From Cyanophora paradoxa (Eukaryota; Glaucocystophyceae; Cyanophorales; Cyanophoraceae): DNA of 33,666 bases. How positions within the stretch are numbered: position 1 is the first letter of the stretch; each line of letters opens with the position of its first letter. The notes under the pieces are model-generated. The model was not told the origin of the DNA and ran no database searches. It worked only from the letters and a program-made list of their open reading frames with translations. The DNA lies in the NCBI GenBank assembly GCA_004431415.1, contig QPMI01000018.1, forward strand, positions 1 through 33,666, read 5' to 3'. Below, piece by piece: positions 28,094-33,666 of this stretch. The translations under genes were made by a program, and so were the position numbers.

Positions 28094-28760
28094 CGTATGT
28101 CAACACACGTGTCGCTGCGGATTCGGAGGAGGTCGATTTCTTTGTGCAAGGTTGCAGGGGTACGCTACCTGCAGGGGTACGCTACTCACAATTTGAAGAC
28201 TCCTACAAGCATGAGCTCTGAAGAGCAGGCCAGCATGCCCTTGACTAGACCATGGGAAGGCTCTTTTAACATGGTGGATGTACAGTGCAAACTGTTTTCA
28301 TTGCATGCGTATCGGAATTCCGACTTCGATGCGCACGTTCGTAACCTTGGCATGATTGTGTCACCTTACTTGTGCTGACATTTGAATTTCAGCCAGATGC
28401 TTGCAAAAACTCCAATCTAAACTATTTCCGCTCGTACGACACATCAAGTGCTTCAGGTGTAGTTCCATCCGAGTCGAACATTTTTGTGCGGTTTTTCTGC
28501 AGTCGAACTGCAGTGCGAACTGCGGCGAATAACACATCTGTCCATGACAGATTGTTTTCAAAGGCGAGGGAAGTGTCCGCCTTCACGGAAATGTAACCTT
28601 TTATTTCAAGGATCCTGATTCTGACCCGTATACATGGAGAGGGAACGCAAGGTAAGGAAACTCGTGATTGCGTTTTTCGTTCTTACCCGCACACTCGCAG
28701 CTGGAAACCACACATCCTTTCTCAAGGATCCGCACTGGATGTAGCCGTCCCTGGTTTTAC
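28094..28760. other. No well-supported gene
   Basis: A tandem 18-bp duplication (caggggtacgctacctg and again) is at about 28,155-28,185. On the plus strand MERERK at about 28,634-28,651 is followed by a GTAAGG...CGCAG intron-like stretch and a 22-codon continuation, which could be a small exon pair but is too short to support. Confidence 0.3.
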
Positions 28761-28761
28761 G

Positions 28762-28980
28762 ATGTTTAAATCACCCAAAACAAGCACAAGGGCAGTTATA
28801 ACAATCGGACTGGGAAAACGGAAATTTGAACTTGAGATCAACGTGAGAACAAGTTCGTTCTGGTTTGAATTTTGTACAGTTCTTTTCAATTTGTGACTTT
28901 TTGTCATTAGATCTTCGAAATCTTCCGGAAAATGTGACGTTAGACGACTCTGTGGTCATTTCGTCAACGGTGCGGTTCAT
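28762..28980. other. Coding-like block, strand uncertain
   Basis: Plus strand: an ATG at 28,762 begins AVITIGLGKRKFELEIN, with a TGA about 44 codons on; the same frame stays open afterwards into 29,017-29,120. Minus strand: MNRTVDEMTTESSNVTFSGR from 28,980, and an overlapping frame ending at 28,722. Either could be a diverged unit of the family at 29.5-31.1 kb. I could not decide the strand. Confidence 0.3.
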
Positions 28981-29114
28981 TTCACATCATTTCAATACCT
29001 GACATATGTACAGGCAATGATAAATGCACTTGCCGGAAAAGAGAAGCGCAGACAAGGCTCGACAAAACGTCTTCTTAAATCAATCCCACGAAGCCATCGA
29101 GCCATGCGGCGCTT

Positions 29115-29355
29115 ATGTTTTCAGCTGTCAAATCTCTTTTTCAAGCTGGCGAGGCGGACGCCCCAGCAGTGCGCTTCCGCGATATATCTACCGGCGAGGA
29201 GGTACTCGCTCCTCTCTTTTTGTTCTGTGTGCTTTCTCACTGTTTTTCAGTGGACGCTCACAAGACAAGCTGGGCAATATACTTTTAGAGTTGGCACGGA
29301 TACGTCAAAGAGAACCGGCTCTGTTGACATCGAAGAAGAATTAACTGATGAATAG
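29115..29355 (+). CDS. Small two-exon gene or 3' end of a longer one
   Basis: Exon 1, 29,115-29,201 (29 codons from ATG, MFSAVKSLFQAGEADAPAV), and exon 2, 29,251-29,355 (34 codons and TAG, ending DIEEELTDE), join in phase 0 across a 49-nt intron with donor GTACTC and a pyrimidine-rich acceptor TTTTTCAG. The product would be 63 residues with an acidic C-terminus. The ATG lies next to a possible acceptor (TTTTCAG, 29,118-29,124), so this may instead be the end of a longer plus-strand gene. Function unknown. Confidence 0.4.
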
Positions 29356-29520
29356 ATAGGCAGGCAGAAGATAGGCAGAAAATCGACAGATTGCATTGTT
29401 CAAGCAAGAAAAGTACATTGCCCGGACCGAAACTACGTGCTAGCGCAGCAGGGCCGTGGAGTTGCGTTCGTGACTGCTGCGTATCCGATATTCCCGTTTT
29501 CCTGGAAAATGTTTAGGACG

Positions 29521-30015
29521 TTAATTCAAATCCAAAACGACAAAGGAACGAACAGAAGCGTGAGATGGCCAGATCCAGTAAGCCCAACGTTTGAAGGTGT
29601 CTCCGAGGCGCGAAGCGTGTTGTACCCCACCAAGCTCCATCCCTTCGGGACACAGCTTGAGCAGGACGCAAGCACGTTCCACAGCGGATCCGAACGTTTC
29701 GGTAGAAAGCATATAAAATGGCGTAAGTTGAGTGACTTCACCACTGTCGCAGTGGTCGATTTTCAAGGAAACGCTGCGGTTGGATCGTCAAATGAAAAAC
29801 GGTTCTACTGTCAAAACAATTGTTTCGCACTCTTCACAGCCTTTCAACTTTTTTTCCGTTTCGTTATTATGTTCAAGTTCAATCCGGAGTTGCTTGTCTT
29901 CCAGTTTAGCGTCGTCTCGAATTCGCATTTCTGTTGTTGGAGCTCGAGGTGTTCCGGTGATTTTGCGTTTTTCTTGGTGGGTCCAGATTTGCTGCGACTT
30001 GTCAATATTTAACAT
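29521..30015 (-). CDS. Unrecognised tandem-family exon, copy 1, with one in-frame TGA
   Basis: Two ORFs in the same minus-strand frame (30,015-29,788 and 29,766-29,521) are separated by a TGA. The first holds a charged strand-like segment (EDKQLRIELEHNNETEKKLK, then CEECETIVLTVEP). The second holds ETFGSAVERACVLLKLCPEG and is homologous to the copy at 30,075-30,220. A diverged plus-strand ORF (29,437-30,012) overlaps, but homology between the copies is better kept in the minus frame. No family is recognised. Confidence 0.4.
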
Positions 30016-30074
30016 TTACAGTATATATAAACGAATCCTCGGCTCACAGAAGGGTCAGAAAACGCGATCAGTAA

Positions 30075-30220
30075 GGCCGACGTCTGCAGGTGTCTCCGAA
30101 CGCGAAGCGGTTCTCATCCCACCACAACTCCATTCCCTCCGGACTCGTCTTGAACTCGATGCAAGCACGTTTCACAGCCGATGCGAATGTCTCATTAGGA
30201 AGCATTATAACGGCATTATC
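30075..30220 (-). CDS. Unrecognised tandem-family exon, copy 2
   Basis: The minus strand reads NETFASAVKRACIEFKTSPEG, then MELWWDENRFAFGDTCRRRPY and a TGA. It matches copy 1 (29,590-29,740) residue for residue in the core pattern TF-x-SAV-x-RAC and PEGMEL, while the DNA is only moderately similar. The two copies lie about 490 bp apart. Confidence 0.45.
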
Positions 30221-30313
30221 TGAGCGACAACGCACCGTCGCAATATTCGATATTAAGGGTAACCCTGTACATATTAATTACGAAATGAATCACGTTTGCC
30301 TAAATGATGGAAC

Positions 30314-30640
30314 GTGGCGCACTCTTCCGAGTCTGTCATTTGCAGTTTTGAAGGTTTAAAAACAGGCGTCAACACGTCATCTGATCATCCTCCTGTATAC
30401 GTACGTACATGCAAGTTACGAATGATGCGCGTTTACATAAATGATGTAAAGTGGCGCACTCTTCTGAGTCTTTCTTTTGCAGTTTTGAAGGTTTAAAAAC
30501 AGGCGTCAACACGTCATCTGAATCATCATTCCTGTACATATAAGTTACGATATGATGTGCGTTTGCGAAAATGATGGATCCGGAACGTGGCGCACTCTTC
30601 CGAGTCTTTCAGCTGCATTTTTCTTCCGAAGGTTTAAAAG
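30314..30640 (-). repeat. Three tandem copies (about 136 bp) of an exon end
   Basis: The marker gtggcgcactctt occurs at 30,314, 30,451 and 30,587. On the minus strand the copies encode versions of DVLTPVFKPSKLQ, then DSEECAT.HHL.KR.SF, matching the C-terminal part of the ORF at 30,545-31,129. The end of that exon has been duplicated downstream twice. Confidence 0.75.
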
Positions 30641-31129
30641 AGGCATCAACACGTCCTTTGCACGCTTAATGCGTTGCAAAAAGTCCTGCGGCAACGATGT
30701 AATTCTATGTAAGATTCGCACCCAAGCATCAGCCTCCAAAAGGCAGGGTTCGCACCCAAGCATCAGCCTCGCATTTAGTACAATGACACATTTCGGCGTT
30801 TCATCACACACACGTTTCATCGATGTCGGTTTCGCTGGCTCGAATTCAACTTCGCAGGCGATAGCTCTGTCAGCTTTACCGTCGCAACCACGAGCAAGCG
30901 TGAATTCGAATGCGTACCGATCGTTCGATTGCAACCGGCGACATCGTGTTTGGAGCTTGCATCGACATCGTTCCCGCGACAAAACAATGTAGTACCCCCC
31001 GTCGCATTGTACCCTCAGAACTACCGATGTACCGTTGGGGTCTACTCTCCCCCGATTGGTTCTCAATGTTTGTGGATTTCTAAATGGACATGCGTGCAGC
31101 CCCTTTTCAAAGTGTCGCACGGATATCAA
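30545..31129 (-). CDS. Unrecognised protein, main exon of the tandem family
   Basis: A 194-codon minus-strand ORF that begins at a TTG after an in-frame stop, so a 5' splice is likely. It reads as good protein: GTSVVLRVQCDGGYYIVLSR, YAFEFTLARGCDGKADRAIA, then CEVEFEP and a helical end (DFLQRIKRAKDVLMPLLNL). The middle strand pattern resembles copy 1 at 29.8-30.0 kb, so a repeated beta-rich domain is possible (a MATH-like fold was considered but is not supported). A 24-26-bp direct repeat (cgcacccaagcatcagcctc) at about 30,718-30,776 lies inside it. Confidence 0.45.
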   Translation of the reverse strand: MISVRHFEKGLHACPFRNPQTLRTNRGRVDPNGTSVVLRVQCDGGYYIVLSRERCRCKLQTRCRRLQSNDRYAFEFTLARGCDGKADRAIACEVEFEPAKPTSMKRVCDETPKCVIVLNARLMLGCEPCLLEADAWVRILHRITSLPQDFLQRIKRAKDVLMPLLNLRKKNAAERLGRVRHVPDPSFSQTHIIS

Positions 31130-31667
31130 GCAATCCTTTCAACACATCATGCGTTCGCAAAGATTGATATTGTCTTCAAAACACTCATATCCTCTGCAGA
31201 AGATTCATATAGTGAGGTCTCCCACAAAGCGATTGAATTCAGCATCCTCAGATCAGCGATTTTCGCTGAATAGAAGACGATGAATTTCGCGGAACGATTG
31301 ACAATGAATATTAAAAAAACGCCATACCGCGCAAATTGAAATTTCATCTAGCGTTTGCGTCTAAGTCAATGCCCAGGCCCAGAGCGTCAAATCAAAACGC
31401 ACAGTGCTTACGCGCAGAGTTCGACTTCATCTATTTATGACTCGACGTAAGAACACACGTTTTGCGACGGAATCTGAATGTACACGAAGAGCTCTCTTCT
31501 GAGATTGGAGAGCTGCAATACAGCTGCAATTCACAACCAGATGTTTCAAAAAGAGAGTCAAGAAGGTACCGTTCAGAGCGTTGAAGTTGCGTATCGGGAC
31601 TGAGTTCCAGCTGTTTGTGACGGTACGTCAAACAATATCGTACGAAAGATTCTGGCTTGCGAATTTA

Positions 31668-31717
31668 CATTGCAGCGCTGAAGCTGGGCGACTAACGAGC
31701 ATTCTGAGACTGGACAC
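31668..31717 (-). pseudogene. Degenerate third copy of the coiled-coil repeat unit
   Basis: The minus-strand DNA resembles the two coding copies at 31,799-31,846 and 31,894-31,935 (shared gagaatgct core and a preceding gcag), but the reading frame is lost. It lies after the stop of the gene above. Confidence 0.5.
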
Positions 31718-31726
31718 CTGCAACGT

Positions 31727-33099
31727 TTAAAACGAAGAAACGTCATTCTCGGCTGTCAACTTGCAGCTGCTGAAGTGGGTGGCCGGGAGTGGTATATGCT
31801 TGCATTGCTGAAGTGTGGCGACAAGAGAAGCATTCTCAGACTGAACCTGCACGATGTTCAGACAAAAGAAAAGGCTTCGGTTGGTGATCTTGCCTTGCAG
31901 CCGGGCGATCAAGGAAGCATTCTCAGTTTGGACGCCTGGCAATCTTTTTAAAAAAAGCGAAATAATACTCGGAAAAATCTATTCACCCTCCATCTGGTCT
32001 TTTGAGTGTCGCAGAAGTTCGTTCTCATCTTCAAGTAATTTATTCCGATTACGCATGTTTTGAACCTCCGCCCGAAGCGAGGAAATCTCATGATCTGATG
32101 AAGAACCTGCATAAGATGGTTATTAATCAACACGTTGCGCGTTTTAAGACGGCTCTTTGCGCTCACTAGGGTTCATGTGACTGCGTCCATAGGTCGAGGC
32201 CCATTCCGACTGGAGAGTTGATGCATTTTGTGGTCGGACAAACGAAATGGGAGGTGTCGATGTTTCAATTGCTTCCGAAATGGGAGTTGTCGATGTTTGA
32301 ATTGCTTCCGGTTTGTTAAGGTGCAGCGCAAAGCGTGTGTCCTGCAGTTTTTTGAATGCTCATGCATGCAAAAACGAATCCAGCTCACCTCCTTCTCACA
32401 GAAATCGAGTATGAACCGCCTGCTCTCCTCCGGATACTGTAAACGTTGTGATGAAAGAAGGGAGTTTGAACGAATAACGAATTACTCACCCTCTTCACAA
32501 TGATATGAAGAATCGCGGCTCCCGTCCATCAGTTCCCGAAAAGCGTACTTGAGTCGGGCGTTTTCCGCCAATTCGGCGTTCCGATTATCATCCTGCAATT
32601 TGGGGTTTTCCCACCCAGTCGTGAAGAACTTGTAATTCGTGGGTCTTTTAAACGGTAATGACAGAAATTCCGAAGAAAGAGCCTCCAGTCCAGACTTAAT
32701 CCCCTTTCGTCGTATGTCCTTCTCCAAGGTGCCGTCAAGTTTCGCTGCGGTTGCTAGATCGTCGATCTCGATCGCCCGAAGACACGGCCACTGGATGCTT
32801 AGAGATGCACGAATCCGATCGAAGTGCTCCGTTCCGTTGCTCCAAACGCCGCAGTAGACGATGCTGGGATCGAATATAGGCAGCAACAATGCTCGATGGT
32901 CGTCCGACGCGAGGAAGGTATTGTCGATGCATATCTGGACATTGGGTGACGCGATTCCAAGGAACGCTATTCCCTGTTCCTTTCGCCAATTTGAAGGCCA
33001 CTTCGGACAAATGAACAGAATCGTCCGGTCACCGAGCAGAGAGTTTTTCGAATCCAAAAGGAGGGCACGGATCTTGTTTCCAACCTGATTTGCAGTCAT
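31727..33099 (-). CDS. Multi-exon protein: DEDD-exonuclease-like region plus coiled coil
   Basis: Exons: 33,099-32,490 (ATG start, 203 codons), 32,436-32,389, 32,341-32,167, 32,106-31,987 and 31,935-31,727 (stop); introns are 47-60 nt. Four parts join in phase, but the first junction (32,437-32,489) is one base off. Exon 1 resembles the DEDD 3'-5' exonuclease layout (TILFICPKW, GIAFLGIASPNVQICID, DPSIVYCGVWSNGTEHFDR, then FFTTGWENPKLQ and ELAENARLKYAFRELM), but the expected acidic metal ligands are replaced (CPK for D-x-E, AEN for A-x-D), so activity is unlikely. Exon 3 has a duplicated 33-bp unit (EAIQTSTTPIS / EAIETSTPPIS). Exons 4-5 form a coiled coil (ISSLRAEVQNMRNRNKLLED) with two VQ-x-ENASL-x-A-x-LQ repeats. 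The fold assignment is by eye and uncertain. Confidence 0.5.
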
Positions 33100-33117
33100 G
33101 ATCAGCTGCAAACCGTT

Positions 33118-33579
33118 TTATGTGTGTCGCAAGGCACGGCACACATCTCCAAGTGCGTCGCGGTCGGTCAACAGCCATTGTGTGCGCATCACTGCAGGAG
33201 ACACTTCTCTTCGAACGCCCGCTTGAGCTCGGCGATGCAAGGCGCTAAAACTTTCGGTCGAGGTTTCGACCTGCGTATGCATCCAAAAGGTTGGATGCAA
33301 GTTACAGCAGTTCGCAAGTTGCGTTCTACATCGCGCGCACCTTTTGCGATCCGAGACCGCTTCGACCGCCCTCTCGCTCCACAAGTTGCGAGCGGCGAGC
33401 CGAATGGAGGGGTACACTGCAGTTCTCGAAACCAGGTCGAAGGCATGGGCGGCAAAGAGACTCATAAACGCAAATCGACCGGCTGTCAAGGAGATGCCCG
33501 TGCCGATCTTCGGGGCCGACGCAGAACCGGCGTGGACGATCCTTCCAAGGTACGCCGGCCCGTGCGGCCGTATGCGCAA
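33118..33579 (-). CDS. Possible exon of an unrecognised protein (runs toward the window end)
   Basis: A 153-codon minus-strand ORF starting at a TTG, with plausible protein (FAAHAFDLVSRTAVYPSIRL, a CxxC in KRCARCRTQLANCC, and WLLTDRDALGDVCRALRH). Overlapping frames on both strands compete (33,189-33,455 minus; 33,344-33,595 plus). Its start may lie beyond a splice. It lies only 19 bp upstream of the gene at 33,099, same strand. Confidence 0.3.
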   Translation of the reverse strand: MRIRPHGPAYLGRIVHAGSASAPKIGTGISLTAGRFAFMSLFAAHAFDLVSRTAVYPSIRLAARNLWSERAVEAVSDRKRCARCRTQLANCCNLHPTFWMHTQVETSTESFSALHRRAQAGVRREVSPAVMRTQWLLTDRDALGDVCRALRHT

Positions 33580-33666
33580 ATGCGTGCACCGATAAGCACC
33601 AGGGAAGCACCGGAGATGCAGGGACGAATCAGGAATCAGAGCGTGCGGAGATCCTCCAACTTGCTC

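Noticed and set aside
29437-30012. 191-codon plus-strand ORF
   Set aside because: The homologous sequence at 30.1 kb does not keep this frame, whereas the minus-strand frame is conserved between the two copies.

Overview
The window looks like nuclear DNA of a microbial eukaryote (protist or alga; the lineage cannot be named from the sequence). Short GT-AG introns of about 47-130 nt, LRR, F-box and coiled-coil genes, tandem satellites and a Ty3/gypsy-type LTR retroelement all point that way, and nothing has bacterial operon or RBS structure.

Bases 1-16,881 (GC-rich, all plus strand) are most of one very large Ty3/gypsy-like element whose 5' end lies outside the window. It starts inside Gag, at the end of one zinc knuckle and a complete second one. 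A 944-residue unrecognised protein follows, then about 6 kb of coding-like sequence whose frame shifts repeatedly (3.3-9.5 kb). After that come an intact protease ORF (to 11,840), an RT-RNase H ORF (to 15,055) and an integrase ORF (15,037-16,881). Protease to RT and RT to integrase are each a -1 step. The first has a correctly phased slippery heptamer (CCCTTTT, 11,531-11,537); the second has a 19-nt ORF overlap with its own ATG. Catalytic residues of RT, RNase H and integrase are all visible. No LTR can be proven.

Bases 16,900-19,100 hold no gene I can support well: a palindrome with 22-bp-spaced repeats directly after the integrase stop, one possible polypurine tract, and weak coding traces.

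Bases 19,100-27,150 are a repeat-bounded segment. A 157-bp satellite array, a flanking 42-bp block and the 3' end of a C48 (Ulp1-like) protease gene occur at the left (19,131-20,236) and again inverted at the right (26,330-27,131). Between them lie the C48 gene (minus strand, one in-frame TAG), a truncated F-box gene start, a G-quadruplex-type G tract, four copies of a 389-bp repeat that carries the last exon of an LRR-like gene, that gene itself (minus) and a well-resolved five-exon F-box gene (plus) in a divergent pair. The satellite core always lies at the 3' side of a gene and in the same polarity to it.

Bases 27,200-33,666 carry further minus-strand, intron-containing gene pieces: a Glu/Arg-rich coiled-coil protein with an LRR-like tail exon, tandemly duplicated exons of an unrecognised family (29.5-31.1 kb), and a multi-exon gene (31.7-33.1 kb) with a region resembling DEDD 3'-5' exonucleases but lacking the expected acidic residues, followed by a coiled coil. 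Several junctions are one base out of phase, so some of these genes may be decaying copies or contain assembly indels.
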